Below the pieces are notes generated by a model. The model searched no databases. It was not told the origin of the DNA and saw nothing but the letters and a program-made list of their open reading frames with translations. DNA of 64,000 nucleotides from Candidatus Pantoea bituminis (lineage in GTDB: Bacteria; Pseudomonadota; Gammaproteobacteria; Enterobacterales; Enterobacteriaceae), in contig NZ_JAGTWO010000004.1 in the NCBI RefSeq assembly GCF_018842675.1, positions 2,542,001 to 2,606,000 of the forward strand, written 5' to 3'. This document shows, piece after piece, positions 45,921-55,676 of the stretch (position 1 is the stretch's first letter; every line of letters starts with the position of its first letter). The translations under genes and the position numbers were made by a program.

Positions 45921-47624
45921 ATGATTAACACCTCCGCCCTACTCGCAGATTTACGCCGTTTGGTCGGCTCTTCTCACCTGCTTACTGAAGCAGCAAAGAC
46001 GGCACGCTACCGTAAAGGCTTTCGCTCAGGCGAAGGTGATGCGCTGGCGGTGGTCTTTCCCGGCACGCTGTTGGAGCTGTGGCGAGTGCTGCAAACGCTG
46101 GTGAACGCCGACGCGATCATCTTGATGCAAGCGGCCAACACCGGCTTGACCGAAGGTTCAACCCCACAAGGCAATGATTACGATCGTCCGGTAGTGATTA
46201 TCAGTACGCTGCGGCTTGATAAGCTACAGCTCATTGAGGAGGGAAAACAGATCTTAGCGTTTCCGGGCAGCACGCTGTATCAACTGGAAAAAGTGCTGAA
46301 ACCGCTGGGGCGTGAGCCGCATTCAGTCATCGGTTCATCCTGCATTGGCGCATCCGTATTGGGCGGAATCTGTAATAACTCCGGCGGTTCGCTGATCAAA
46401 CGCGGCCCGGCATACAGCGAAATGGCGCTGTTTGCACAGAGAGATGCACAAGGCAAGTTGAAGCTGGTGAACCATCTGGGCATCGATCTTGGCGCCTCGC
46501 CGGAAGAGATTTTAGGACGTCTCGATGACGATCGCTGGCAGACCAACGATGTTCAGCATGATGGTCGTCATGCATCAGATAATGAATACGCTGAGCGAGT
46601 TCGTGAGGTTGATGCCGATACACCGGCACGCTTTAACGCTGACGCGCGTCGGCTGTTTGAAGCCTCGGGTTGTGCAGGCAAGCTGGCAGTATTTGCCGTG
46701 CGACTTGATACTTTTCCCACCGAACCGCAGCAGCAGGTGTTTTACATCGGCACCAATGATGTCTCGGTATTGAGCGACATTCGTCGTCACATGCTCGCGC
46801 ACTTTAAAAACCTGCCGGTAGCGGGTGAATATATGCACCGTGACATCTACGACATCGCTGAAGTTTACGGCAAAGACACCTTTTTAATGATCGACAAACT
46901 CGGCACCGACAAAATGCCGCTGTTTTTCACATTAAAAGGCCGCGTGGATGCCTGGCTGACAAAACTCTCTTTTGTTAAACCGCACTTCAGCGATCGCCTG
47001 CTGCAGCGTCTGAGCCGCCTGTTTCCCGCGCATTTACCCAAGCGCATGAAGCAGTATCGCGATAAATATGCGCATCATCTCATGCTGAAAATGTCTGGCG
47101 ACGGCGTGCAGGAAGCGCGCGAATATCTAAAAGATTATTTCCGCGAAGGCGGTGGTGAATTCTTCGAATGTGAAGGCAAAGAGGGCGCACATGCCTTTCT
47201 ACATCGCTTTGCCGCAGCGGGAGCCGCGGTGCGCTATCACGCAGTCCATGCTGACGAAGTCGAAGAGATTTTGGCGCTGGATATTGCACTGCGCCGCAAC
47301 GATCGTGACTGGTTTGAAACGCTGCCCGCAGAGATCACCCAGTCACTGAGCCACAGCCTTTATTACGGGCACTTCTTTTGCCACGTTTTTCATCAGGATT
47401 ACATCGTGAAAAAAGGGGTAGATGCGCACGCATTAAAAGAGAAAATGCTGGCGATATTGCAAGCGCGTGGGGCGGAGTATCCGGCAGAGCACAATGTCGG
47501 TCATCTTTATCAGGCCAAACCGCAGCTGGCGTCGTTTTATCGCCAACTCGATCCCACCAACACGTTTAATCCGGGCATCGGCAAAACCAGCAAACAGAAA
47601 GGCTGGGCGGTGAAACAGATTTAA
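45921..47624 (+). CDS. dld: Dld, quinone-dependent D-lactate dehydrogenase
   Basis: A 567-residue FAD-dependent peripheral membrane enzyme oxidising D-lactate to pyruvate and passing electrons to ubiquinone. FAD-binding (PCMH) region: LVGSSHLLTEAAKTARYRKGFRSGEGDALAVVFPGTLLELWRVLQ and MQAANTGLTEGSTPQGNDYDRPVVIISTLRLDKL, then SVIGSSCIGASVLGGICNNSGGSLIKRGPAY. The membrane-binding basic region and the C-terminal cap (HNVGHLYQAKPQLASFYRQLDPTNTFNPGIGKTSK) are present. The ATG at 45921 has AGGGAA seven bases upstream and aligns best with the family; an ATG at 45897 is possible. Confidence 0.96.
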   Translation: MINTSALLADLRRLVGSSHLLTEAAKTARYRKGFRSGEGDALAVVFPGTLLELWRVLQTLVNADAIILMQAANTGLTEGSTPQGNDYDRPVVIISTLRLDKLQLIEEGKQILAFPGSTLYQLEKVLKPLGREPHSVIGSSCIGASVLGGICNNSGGSLIKRGPAYSEMALFAQRDAQGKLKLVNHLGIDLGASPEEILGRLDDDRWQTNDVQHDGRHASDNEYAERVREVDADTPARFNADARRLFEASGCAGKLAVFAVRLDTFPTEPQQQVFYIGTNDVSVLSDIRRHMLAHFKNLPVAGEYMHRDIYDIAEVYGKDTFLMIDKLGTDKMPLFFTLKGRVDAWLTKLSFVKPHFSDRLLQRLSRLFPAHLPKRMKQYRDKYAHHLMLKMSGDGVQEAREYLKDYFREGGGEFFECEGKEGAHAFLHRFAAAGAAVRYHAVHADEVEEILALDIALRRNDRDWFETLPAEITQSLSHSLYYGHFFCHVFHQDYIVKKGVDAHALKEKMLAILQARGAEYPAEHNVGHLYQAKPQLASFYRQLDPTNTFNPGIGKTSKQKGWAVKQI

Positions 47625-47660
47625 TCTGCGCGAGGAGAAATGCTGAGGGCGGTTTAAAGC

Positions 47661-47690
47661 AAAAGGCCCCGCACATGCGGAGGCCTTTTT
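47661..47690. terminator. Bidirectional terminator dld / MscS-like
   Basis: AAAAGGCC-CCGCA and TGCGG-GGCCTTTT pair with one mismatched position and a short loop. A- and T-runs flank both sides, so it serves the two convergent genes. Confidence 0.9.
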
Positions 47691-47694
47691 GTCT

Positions 47695-50136
47695 TTACGG
47701 CATTTGCTCTTCAGCAGCGGCAACCGCTGCTTGATGACGACGCTCAATAATCATCGTCTGCGGCGCGGACAGCATAATGCCCTCTTTGCGCAGTCGCGTC
47801 AGGATGTCGAACAGCAGATCGCTTTTGGCACCTGAAATCTGTCGTTGCCCTGCTACGTTTCCGGTTACGCTCAGTACAATGCCCTGCGGAGTCAGATCCT
47901 TGAACGAGACCGACGGTTCCGGTGTTTCCAGAATACGTTCGTTTTCGTTATACACTTCCAGCAAAATTTCACGCACCTGCACAGGATCGATATCTAATGG
48001 GAAGGTCAGCAAAATAGTGACCACACCTTGTGCATTGCCCATCGTTGCGTTGCGTACGTTTTGCGAAATGAGCTGCGAGTTCGGCACAATCACCGTGGAT
48101 TTATCGCTGAGCTGAATCTCGGTGGCGCGCACGTTAATGCGACGAATATCCCCTTCGATTCCGCTTATGCTCACCAGATCGCCCACTTTTACCGGACGTT
48201 CAGTCAGCAGGATCAGGCCCGAGATAAAGTTTTTCACTATTTCCTGCAAGCCAAAACCGATACCGACCGACAAGGCGCTGACGATCCATGCCAGCTTATT
48301 CCACTGTAAGCCCATGATCGACAGCGTCAGCAGGATAATCAGTACGTAGCCTATATTGCTGAACAGGGTCACCAGTGAAACGCGCATGCCCACGTCCATG
48401 GTGGTTTTTGGCAGGAAATCGTTATCCAGCCAACGGCGCACCGAACGCAGCACATAAATACCCACAATAAGACAGATAATCGCATTTACCATGTGCGCTG
48501 GCACAATATTCAGCGATTCCAGTCCCTTACCACCCCAGAATTCGATAGCTTTTTGCAGCAGCTCAATCGGCGTTGACGAGGCGAACGTACCATTCAGCAA
48601 GGCCAACGCGACAAACAGAATCAGAAATGTTTTGCCGATTGCCGCCAACACCGTTGCCGCCTGCTGTAGGTGGCGCTCATCGATATTCAGCGAACTTTGA
48701 ATGCGTTTACCAGATGAGTTATTGGTTGAGAACAGACTTTCGCACCCGTCATTGACCAGATGACTGAGGAAGTAAAACGAGCCAAACAAGATGCCGCACC
48801 AGATCACCTCATAACTCAAGTAGCGGGCCAGCGTGACGTAGCCGATGATCAGCGACAGCAGAATCGCCACCGCTGTCAGCGTCAACGCCATTTGTATCAA
48901 ACCTACCACGGTAGAGCGGGCTTCTGGCGGCGTGCCCGCCAGCGCCATGCGACGACGAACGCGATTGGTGCGCACGCTGATCGCCAGCGCAGTGCTGCCA
49001 ATCAGCAGCGCGGTTAAGCCATTGGCAAAAATGGTTGTGTTCAGGCTGGTGCCAACACTGTAGTTAAAGGCTTCTACCGTCTGGAATATAAACACCAGCA
49101 CCGCTGTAATCGGCGGGAACGGCTTCAGCGCCAGCGCCACTTCGTTGGAAAGCGCCGGTAAGCGCCAGCTTGGACGGCGCGTGGACAAAAAAGCGCGGCC
49201 TAAGCCCGCAATCAACCCACAAAACACGCTGAGCTGTACTAATCGATCAACAAAATCCTGCACATCCGTTGAGACTTCATCGCGGCGGGTCAACGCTAAT
49301 GCGATAAAGTTGAAGGTCAGCACCACCGCAGCCAGCGTGGTGAGTGCAATGGTCGCGGCGAGGAAGCTGCGACGCAATCGCCCTTCCGGCATTTTGTGAA
49401 TGCTAACCCAGGCGAGAAACTCTTCGCTATAACGACGTCCTAACGTCATCACCAGCATCGCCGCAACCAGCCAGGCGATGGTGCCAAAGCGCCAACCCGA
49501 TTCCCACGACATGGCAGCGGTATCTTGCAATTCGCTGAGGAAGTCGTTGATTTTTTCGCCATCAAGATCCTGACTATTAAACACCGGTGCCCAAAAACGT
49601 GGCCCAAAAATACTGCCGGAGTTCAGCGCCAGCTGGCTTTTCAATTGATCACGACGCAGATTAACGATTTGCGATGACAGCATCAGCGCGCCGTTTTTAA
49701 TGCCTTCGGCTTGCTTGATCTGCGCATCCATCTTGGCTTTCTGGCTTTCGAGGGCGCTACGTTTGCGCACCACTTCTGCGGTCTCTTTCATGCCGCTGTC
49801 TGGCTTGGGAGCCGGACCCAGCACCGCCAGTTGCGCGTCAAGTTGCTGACGATCCGGCAACAACGCCTGACCCAGCGTATCGGCGCTGCCCGACAGTTCA
49901 AGCGCCATCTCATTCAGCTGATTGAGTTTGCTTTCACTGGTTTCCCCCGACACCTGACCTTTGATCTTGTCGAGGATTTTTTGCATTTTCGGCAATTCAA
50001 CCGCAGCGTTAACCTTGGGTTGCTCGTCTTGTTCCTGAGCGGCGCTAACCGCATCGTCCGCTGCCAGGCTAAGCGCAGGCGCAAAAGCCACCAGAGCCAG
50101 CATTAACAGCGCAAAAAAGGATTTTAACTTAAACAT
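47695..50136 (-). CDS. DUF3772 MscS-family mechanosensitive channel
   Basis: An 813-residue inner-membrane channel. It has a signal peptide (LALVAFAPALSLAAD) and a periplasmic coiled-coil region with the DUF3772 domain (KMQKILDKIKGQVSGETSESKLNQLNEMALELSGSADTLGQALLPDRQQLDAQLAVLGPAP). About ten helices lead to the MscS core SALSVGIGFGLQEIVKNFISGLILLTERPVKVGDLVSI and a cytoplasmic domain ending in the MIIERRH segment. It differs from YbiO, MscK and MscM by its DUF3772 region. It lies between dld and pbpG on the pbpG strand, a place where E. coli has no gene. It probably protects against osmotic downshock; a second MscS-like gene, ybiO, is also in this window. Confidence 0.88.
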   Translation of the reverse strand: MFKLKSFFALLMLALVAFAPALSLAADDAVSAAQEQDEQPKVNAAVELPKMQKILDKIKGQVSGETSESKLNQLNEMALELSGSADTLGQALLPDRQQLDAQLAVLGPAPKPDSGMKETAEVVRKRSALESQKAKMDAQIKQAEGIKNGALMLSSQIVNLRRDQLKSQLALNSGSIFGPRFWAPVFNSQDLDGEKINDFLSELQDTAAMSWESGWRFGTIAWLVAAMLVMTLGRRYSEEFLAWVSIHKMPEGRLRRSFLAATIALTTLAAVVLTFNFIALALTRRDEVSTDVQDFVDRLVQLSVFCGLIAGLGRAFLSTRRPSWRLPALSNEVALALKPFPPITAVLVFIFQTVEAFNYSVGTSLNTTIFANGLTALLIGSTALAISVRTNRVRRRMALAGTPPEARSTVVGLIQMALTLTAVAILLSLIIGYVTLARYLSYEVIWCGILFGSFYFLSHLVNDGCESLFSTNNSSGKRIQSSLNIDERHLQQAATVLAAIGKTFLILFVALALLNGTFASSTPIELLQKAIEFWGGKGLESLNIVPAHMVNAIICLIVGIYVLRSVRRWLDNDFLPKTTMDVGMRVSLVTLFSNIGYVLIILLTLSIMGLQWNKLAWIVSALSVGIGFGLQEIVKNFISGLILLTERPVKVGDLVSISGIEGDIRRINVRATEIQLSDKSTVIVPNSQLISQNVRNATMGNAQGVVTILLTFPLDIDPVQVREILLEVYNENERILETPEPSVSFKDLTPQGIVLSVTGNVAGQRQISGAKSDLLFDILTRLRKEGIMLSAPQTMIIERRHQAAVAAAEEQMP

Positions 50137-50242
50137 GAGAATGGGATTCCAGCACAGTAATCAGGCGATCTTCCCTCGCCAGTCGCGCGTAGTGTAGGGC
50201 TTTGCGAGAGTTGAGACTATAGGAATGCAGGTTAATTCTGAG

Positions 50243-50264
50243 GGTGCTCACCGAGGTGAGCACC
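50243..50264 (-). terminator. Hairpin after pbpG
   Basis: GGTGCTCACC and GGTGAGCACC form a perfect 10-base stem just past the corrected pbpG stop, without a T-run. Confidence 0.5.
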
Positions 50265-50272
50265 GCTTATTT

Positions 50273-51219
50273 TTACTCAACTTCGGAACTGCTGGCAGCG
50301 TTACTGGCCACCTGACCCGCTTTTTGTTTTTATAGGCCAGTGCAGCAGCCGGGACTGGCGCAGCTTTGCCGGTTTCAAGCCAGTCGCGAAGGCGATTTGC
50401 ATCAGCAAAATGGGTGTATTTGCCAAATGCATCCAAAACCACCAGCGCCACTGGACGATTGTTGATCATGGTGCGCATCACCAGACAATGCCCCGCCTCA
50501 TCGGTGTAACCGGTTTTGGTTAACTGAATGTGCCAACCCTGTTTGTAAACCAGATGATTAGTATTGCGGAAAGGCAGCGCATAACTCGGATGAGCAAACA
50601 CCGCCGTCTCTTCTTTAGTGGTGCTGAGCTGGCCCAGTAGTGGATATTCACGCGTGGCTTTTAGCAGCTTGATCAAATCTTCTGCGCTGGAGACGTTGCG
50701 AACCGATAAACCTGTGGGCTCAACGTAGCGCGTGTGGGTCATGCCAAGCGCTCGCGCTTTGGCATTCATGGCGCGGATAAAGGCGTTGTAACCGCCCGGA
50801 TAAGCATGCGCGAGGCTGGCCGCCGCGCGGTTCTCTGAAGACATCAATGCCAACAGCAGCATGTTGCGGCGACTAATTTGGCTGTTGAGTTTAACGCGAG
50901 AAAAGACGCCACGCATTTCTGGCGTCTGGCTCACATCCACCGTCAGCATTTCGTTCATCGGTAAATGGGCATCCAGCACCACCATTGCCGTCATCAACTT
51001 CGTGATGGATGCAATGGATCGCACGCGATCGGGATGACTGGAAAACAGGACTTTATTTGTATTGAGATCAACAATCATTGCACTGCCAGACGCGATTTGC
51101 GGCTGAGCAATCGGTGCCAGTTGCGACAGCGACGTCGCCGCCTGCGCTGGAAGAGAAAGCACCTGCCCGGAAAAGAGCAGCGCCAGCGACAGTAGAGAAA
51201 AACGAATTTTTGCAGGCAT
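50273..51219 (-). CDS. pbpG: PbpG, D-alanyl-D-alanine endopeptidase (PBP7), frameshift at C-terminus
   Basis: A periplasmic low-molecular-mass penicillin-binding protein that cleaves peptide cross-links in murein. It has a signal peptide [27 protein letters not shown], then the active-site motif SITKLMTAM (SxxK), [12 protein letters not shown] (SxN) and [15 protein letters not shown] (KTG). The family ending is reached only if the T5 run at 50321-50325 is T6: the last residues then read [19 protein letters not shown], with the stop at 50273. As read, the protein has an unrelated basic tail to 50248. The start was chosen for the signal peptide. The position between dld and yohC is the E. coli order. 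Confidence 0.93.
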
Positions 51220-51357
51220 CGTAAGAAAAAACCCGGTTGAGATTGTGCGCTGTGTCAAACACAGGCCGCCCGCTTCAAACCTGTCAGAGCGCGGGCTGGC
51301 AGCAGCATCATACTCTGAAGCTTGAGAATTTTCCTGGTGAGAGTGTTTCCGAGCGTT

Positions 51358-51389
51358 AAAAATAAAACTGCCGCCAGAGCGGCGGCAGT
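51358..51389 (-). terminator. Terminator of yohC
   Basis: ACTGCCGCC and GGCGGCAGT form a 9-base stem, followed on the minus strand by TTTTATTTTT. Confidence 0.88.
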
Positions 51390-51396
51390 CGCAGGA

Positions 51397-51984
51397 TTAA
51401 AACAGTCGAGGTCCATAACCCCATAAAACAACAGTCATCGCCAGTAACACTTCAAATACCAGCACACCAATCGCCAGGGTTGATCCCGAGAAACGCAGGC
51501 TCTCTTCACGATCGATATTCAGGAACAACGGAATACCGACATAGAGCAGATAACCGGTGTAGACCAAGGCCAGCGCACCCGCCAAGACACACAGCCACAC
51601 CAGCGGATAAAGCGCCACCAGCCCACTCAGAAACAGCGGTGTAGCGACATAACCGGCAAACACCGTACAGCGTTGCGTGCTGGGACGCTGCGGGTAATTA
51701 CGCGCCATCCAGTGAATGACCCGACCCATAACGGCCACGCCACCGAGAATAATCAAATAAAATACAATGCCGAGTCCAATCCCGGTCAGCAGGTTAAGTT
51801 GAATATATTGCCCTTCGCCCAGATTCCAACCCAACTGTGTCGTGCCGATAAAAGCGCAAATTACCGGAATTGCAGCCATTAACAGAACATGGTGGGTGTA
51901 ATGGTGCGAAACGCTTTCGTTCTCTTGTTTAATATCGCGCATTTCCTGATTAGGATGCGCCAGAAGGCCCCAGACATGATTCAT
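51397..51984 (-). CDS. yohC: YohC, Yip1-family inner-membrane protein
   Basis: A 195-residue protein with five hydrophobic segments. The N-terminus MNHVWGLLAHPNQEMRDIKQENESVSHHYTHHVLLMAAIPVICAFIGTTQLGWNLGEGQ is characteristic of YohC. Later helices (GLGIVFYLIILGGVAVMGRVIHWMA and YVATPLFLSGLVALYPLVWLCVLAGALALVYTGYLLYVGIPLFLNI) fit the Yip1 domain. Its role in bacteria is not established; in E. coli it is a conserved membrane protein next to pbpG and yohD. It is divergent from yohD, with about 210 bases between that hold only promoter-like A/T-rich sequence. Confidence 0.9.
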   Translation of the reverse strand: MNHVWGLLAHPNQEMRDIKQENESVSHHYTHHVLLMAAIPVICAFIGTTQLGWNLGEGQYIQLNLLTGIGLGIVFYLIILGGVAVMGRVIHWMARNYPQRPSTQRCTVFAGYVATPLFLSGLVALYPLVWLCVLAGALALVYTGYLLYVGIPLFLNIDREESLRFSGSTLAIGVLVFEVLLAMTVVLWGYGPRLF

Positions 51985-52196
51985 ACAGTCACTCCTCTGA
52001 TGCGATGGGCCGCCCTCCTCTCAACTTCAGACTTGTCCTAAGGGCAGCTTCTTCTCAAGTATAAGCGTCACAGCAATTTCTGTGGTACTTGCTCAATAAT
52101 TCATCGCTAAAAGCAGTAGAGGCCCTTTGCTGGGCGGAAGGAAACGCCGTTAGCGTATAGACTGAAAGTCTAATTCTCATAACAGGGAGGTCTGTT

Positions 52197-52781
52197 TTGC
52201 ATTTTGATATCAACGGATTAATTACCCAATACGGTTATTTGGCACTTTTCATTGGCTGCATTGCTGAAGGGGAAACATTTACATTACTCGGTGGCGTGTC
52301 GGCACATGAGGGCTTACTGCATTTTGGCGGCGTGGTGCTGGCTGCGATGGCGGGCGGTATCGTCGGCGATCAATTGCTTTATTGGCTGGGACGACGCTAC
52401 GGTACGCAAATTTTGCGCCGCATCAAAAAGCATCAGGACAAAATTGTTAAAGCGAACCGTTTGATTAAACGTCGCCCCAGCCTGTTTGTGATTGGTGTGC
52501 GCTTTATGTATGGCTTTCGCTTAATCGGCCCGATTATTATCGGTGCCAGCCGCCTTAATCCGATGAAGTTCTTTCTCCTTAACATAGTGGGCGCAGCCAT
52601 CTGGGCACTGATCTTTGTCACACTGGGCTATTTTGCGGGCGGCATTATTGCGCCTTGGCTACACAAACTCGACCAGCACTTAAAGCACCTGCTTTGGCTG
52701 GTCGGTGCGATTGTATTTGCCCTGCTGCTGCGCTGGGTGATCCGCCGATGGCACACCAAACGTGCCGATGCCGATCAGTAA
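52197..52781 (+). CDS. yohD: YohD, DedA-family membrane protein
   Basis: A 194-residue DedA/SNARE-associated family protein. The segment GYLALFIGCIAEGETFTLLGGVSAHEGLLHFGGVVLAAMAGGIVGDQLLYWLGRRYG and RFMYGFRLIGPIIIGASRLNPMKFFLLNIVGAAIWALIF contain the conserved acidic and RFxxGxR motifs, and match E. coli YohD. DedA proteins include undecaprenyl-phosphate and phospholipid flippases and support membrane homeostasis. The start is TTG, with GGGAGG at 52184-52190. Its last seven bases overlap the end of convergent yohF. Confidence 0.92.
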   Translation: MHFDINGLITQYGYLALFIGCIAEGETFTLLGGVSAHEGLLHFGGVVLAAMAGGIVGDQLLYWLGRRYGTQILRRIKKHQDKIVKANRLIKRRPSLFVIGVRFMYGFRLIGPIIIGASRLNPMKFFLLNIVGAAIWALIFVTLGYFAGGIIAPWLHKLDQHLKHLLWLVGAIVFALLLRWVIRRWHTKRADADQ

Positions 52782-53548
52782 CCTTTAAACTGCGGATTCG
52801 CTAGCATGAATCCGCCATCCACAATAAATGACTGCCCGGTGGTGTAGGTTGCCCATTCTGAGCATAACCACGCCACCAGACTGGCAATTTCATGGGTATC
52901 GCCGGGTCGGCCTGCTGGAATTTCCGGCATTTTTATCTGATGCGCATCGGCATCGCTCATCTCGTTCATCGGCGTGGCAATCGCGCCAGGCGCAACGGCA
53001 TTCACCAAAATATTATGCGGCAACAGACTCAGCGCCATGGACTTGGTCAAGCCGCCAATGGCATGTTTTGATGAGGTATAAGCCACCGAACCTGGCAGCG
53101 GCGTGTGTTCGTGAACTGAGCTAATATTGACGATACGGCCACCATCACCCTGCTCCACCATCTTACGTGCGGCAATCTGGCTACAAACGAATGCACCTTC
53201 AACGTTCACGCTAAAGACTTTGCGCCAGTCTTCAAATTTCACATCAAGAAAATCGGCTTTGATATTCACGCCAGCATTGTTGACCAGCACATCAATACGG
53301 CCAAACTTATCGATCAACTGTTGCAATGATTCACCTCCCTTTTGCGGATCAGAGAGATCGAGGTGAATAACTTCTGCACGTTGGCCTTTATCACGGACGC
53401 GCTGTGCGGTTTCGTGCGCGCCCTTGTCATCTGAGCGCCAGGTAATACCAATATCAAATCCCTGTTCCGCCAGCATTTCAGCGCAGCGGCTGCCGATGCC
53501 AGAATCTGATGCGGTAATGATTGCGACTTTGGTGTGTTGTGCCGTCAT
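52775..53548 (-). CDS. yohF: YohF-like short-chain dehydrogenase/reductase
   Basis: A 257-residue SDR-family oxidoreductase. The nucleotide-binding part VAIITASDSGIGSRCAEMLAEQGFDIGITWRSDDKGA has an unusual TASDSGIG instead of TGxxxGIG, also seen in E. coli YohF. NNAG is present, as are the catalytic Ser in NISSVHEHTPLPGSV and the YTSSK tetrad. The end SFIVDGGFMLANPQFKGY is typical of YohF. The start MTAQHTKV has GGAGG upstream. The substrate is unknown. It keeps the E. coli order after yohD. Confidence 0.92.
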   Translation of the reverse strand: MTAQHTKVAIITASDSGIGSRCAEMLAEQGFDIGITWRSDDKGAHETAQRVRDKGQRAEVIHLDLSDPQKGGESLQQLIDKFGRIDVLVNNAGVNIKADFLDVKFEDWRKVFSVNVEGAFVCSQIAARKMVEQGDGGRIVNISSVHEHTPLPGSVAYTSSKHAIGGLTKSMALSLLPHNILVNAVAPGAIATPMNEMSDADAHQIKMPEIPAGRPGDTHEIASLVAWLCSEWATYTTGQSFIVDGGFMLANPQFKGY

Positions 53549-53664
53549 TGTTGCCTCCTTCACGTGTATGTCCCAGAAGTATAGAACTTATCCTTCTGTG
53601 CCCAAGCGAGACCGCGCTGTGTCTCTTGTCTATAGTTAAAGTTGACCACGACCGGGAGAAAGGG

Positions 53665-55479
53665 ATGAGCACCGTAAAACGCAAAATTGAGGATCACGGC
53701 GTTATTGGCGATTTGCGCACCTGCGCACTGGTCGCTAATGACGGCACCATTGACTATCTCTGCTGGCCAGAACTCGACAGCCCTTCGGTTTTTACAGCTT
53801 TACTTGATGGCGATGACAGCGGCCTGTTTTCTCTTGCACCCGACTGGCCAGATGCCCGCCGTCAGCAGCTTTATCTTCCTGATACCAATATTCTGCAAAC
53901 GCGCTGGTTAGGTGACGACGGCGTGGCGGAAATTACCGATTACATGCCGATTTGCGACGATCGCGACAAATTACCGCGTATCATTCGGCGGCTAAAAATG
54001 GTGCGTGGCAGTGCGCACTTTACGATGCGCTGTTCGCCGCGCCATGATTACGCTCGCGCACAAACCCATGCCGAAGCCCAGCGCGGCTGCATTGATTTTC
54101 ATGCCGAAGGCCAGCCTTCTCTGCGCCTGGCGGCAACGGTCGTCATGACGCTGGAAGCGCACGCCGCCACCGCCAGTTTTACGCTCAAGGCGGGCGAGCA
54201 TGCCGAATTTGAATTTGGTAGCGTCAACGATTCACATATCGAAGCGATCAAAACCGAACACTGCTTTCAGGAAACACTGGAATTCTGGTGCCGCTGGAGC
54301 AACAAAAGTAATTATCATGGCCGCTGGCAGGAAATGGTGCAGCGCTCGGCGCTGGCATTGAAATTACTCACCTCATATCAACACGGCTCGATCGCTGCTG
54401 CTGCCACGTTTGGCCTGCCGGAAGAGTTAGGCGGCGAGCGCAACTGGGATTATCGCGCGTCCTGGATCCGTGATGCGTCTTTCAGCATGTATGCCCTGAT
54501 GCGTCTCGGCTATGTGGATGAAGCCAAGCATTTCACCCGATGGGTGGGTCGATGTGTGGAGAATAGCCATCACGATGAAATGCGCTTGCAGGTGATGTAT
54601 CGACTCGACAGCGGCACCGAACTGCATGAAATGGAGCTACTCAATCTTTCTGGCTATGGCGACTCACGCCCGGTGCGCATCGGTAATGATGCCTGGCAAC
54701 AAACCCAGCTGGATATTTATGGTGAATTAATGGACGCCGTTTATCTCGCCAACAAATATGGCGAAGCCATTTCTCAGCGCGGCTGGCGTCACGTTTCGCA
54801 GATGATTGATCGCCTGTGCGATAACTGGAATCAACCCGATGCGGGGATTTGGGAGATGCGCGGCGAGCCGGAGCATTTCCTGCATTCACGGCTAATGTGC
54901 TGGGTCGCGATGGATCGTGCGCTGCGTCTGGGTATGAAGCGCTCGCTACCCATGCCTTATGAACGTTGGGATCGGGTACGCCGCGAGATCCGCGAAGATA
55001 TCTGGCAAAACTTCTTTAACAGCGAGCGCGGTCATTTTGTCTCAACCCGCAACGGCGAATATCTTGATGCTTCTATGCTGTTGATGCCGCTGGTGCGCTT
55101 TGTCGGCGCCACCGATCCAGACTGGCTGGCGACGCTGGACGCGATCAAATCACAGCTGGTCAGCGATGGCATGGTTCGTCGCTACAATATTCACCAAACC
55201 CCGGCTGATGGATTGAAAGGTGGCGAAGGATCATTTGGTGCGTGTTCGTTCTGGTATGTGGAATGTCTGGCGCGCGCCGGCCGTATTCAGGAAGCCCATT
55301 TTGAATTTGAAAAGCTGCTCAGCTATGCCAGCCCGCTTGGGCTGTATGCGGAAGAGTTCGATAGCCGTGGACACGCGTTGGGCAATTTTCCACAGGCACT
55401 GACGCATCTGGCGTTGATCAGTGCCGCTTTTTTCTTGAATCGGAAACTCAGCGGTGAAATCACGTTGTGGCAGCCCTAA
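53665..55479 (+). CDS. Glycoside hydrolase family 15 protein (glucoamylase/trehalase-like)
   Basis: A 604-residue cytoplasmic GH15 protein. It has an N-terminal beta-sandwich (IEDHGVIGDLRTCALVANDGTIDYLCWPELDSPSVFTALLD) and a catalytic (alpha/alpha)6 barrel: PEELGGERNWDYRASWIRDASFSMYALMRLGY, then IGNDAWQQTQLDIYGELMDAVYL and WEMRGEPEHFLHSRLMCWVAMDRALRLG with the likely general acid. LYAEEFDSRGHALGNFPQALTHLALISAAFF carries the likely base. Some members of this group are trehalases rather than starch-degrading. The start was chosen at GGGAGAAAGGGATG; the open frame extends further upstream across the promoter region. It is monocistronic. Confidence 0.88.
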   Translation: MSTVKRKIEDHGVIGDLRTCALVANDGTIDYLCWPELDSPSVFTALLDGDDSGLFSLAPDWPDARRQQLYLPDTNILQTRWLGDDGVAEITDYMPICDDRDKLPRIIRRLKMVRGSAHFTMRCSPRHDYARAQTHAEAQRGCIDFHAEGQPSLRLAATVVMTLEAHAATASFTLKAGEHAEFEFGSVNDSHIEAIKTEHCFQETLEFWCRWSNKSNYHGRWQEMVQRSALALKLLTSYQHGSIAAAATFGLPEELGGERNWDYRASWIRDASFSMYALMRLGYVDEAKHFTRWVGRCVENSHHDEMRLQVMYRLDSGTELHEMELLNLSGYGDSRPVRIGNDAWQQTQLDIYGELMDAVYLANKYGEAISQRGWRHVSQMIDRLCDNWNQPDAGIWEMRGEPEHFLHSRLMCWVAMDRALRLGMKRSLPMPYERWDRVRREIREDIWQNFFNSERGHFVSTRNGEYLDASMLLMPLVRFVGATDPDWLATLDAIKSQLVSDGMVRRYNIHQTPADGLKGGEGSFGACSFWYVECLARAGRIQEAHFEFEKLLSYASPLGLYAEEFDSRGHALGNFPQALTHLALISAAFFLNRKLSGEITLWQP

Positions 55480-55676
55480 AACAGGCCTGTTTCGTCTAAA
55501 ATGGCGGAAAAAATCGTCTGGATAACACGGTAAGTTACGTAAAGAGTAGTAAGACGGTTAAAATCCCGATTCACAACTTGAGATCAATGAACATATAATG
55601 CGCAGCAGGTCACCTTGACCAGCATGGGTTCGATACACTGACAAGCCTGAAACATGGCGATAACGACTTGTAAAAT

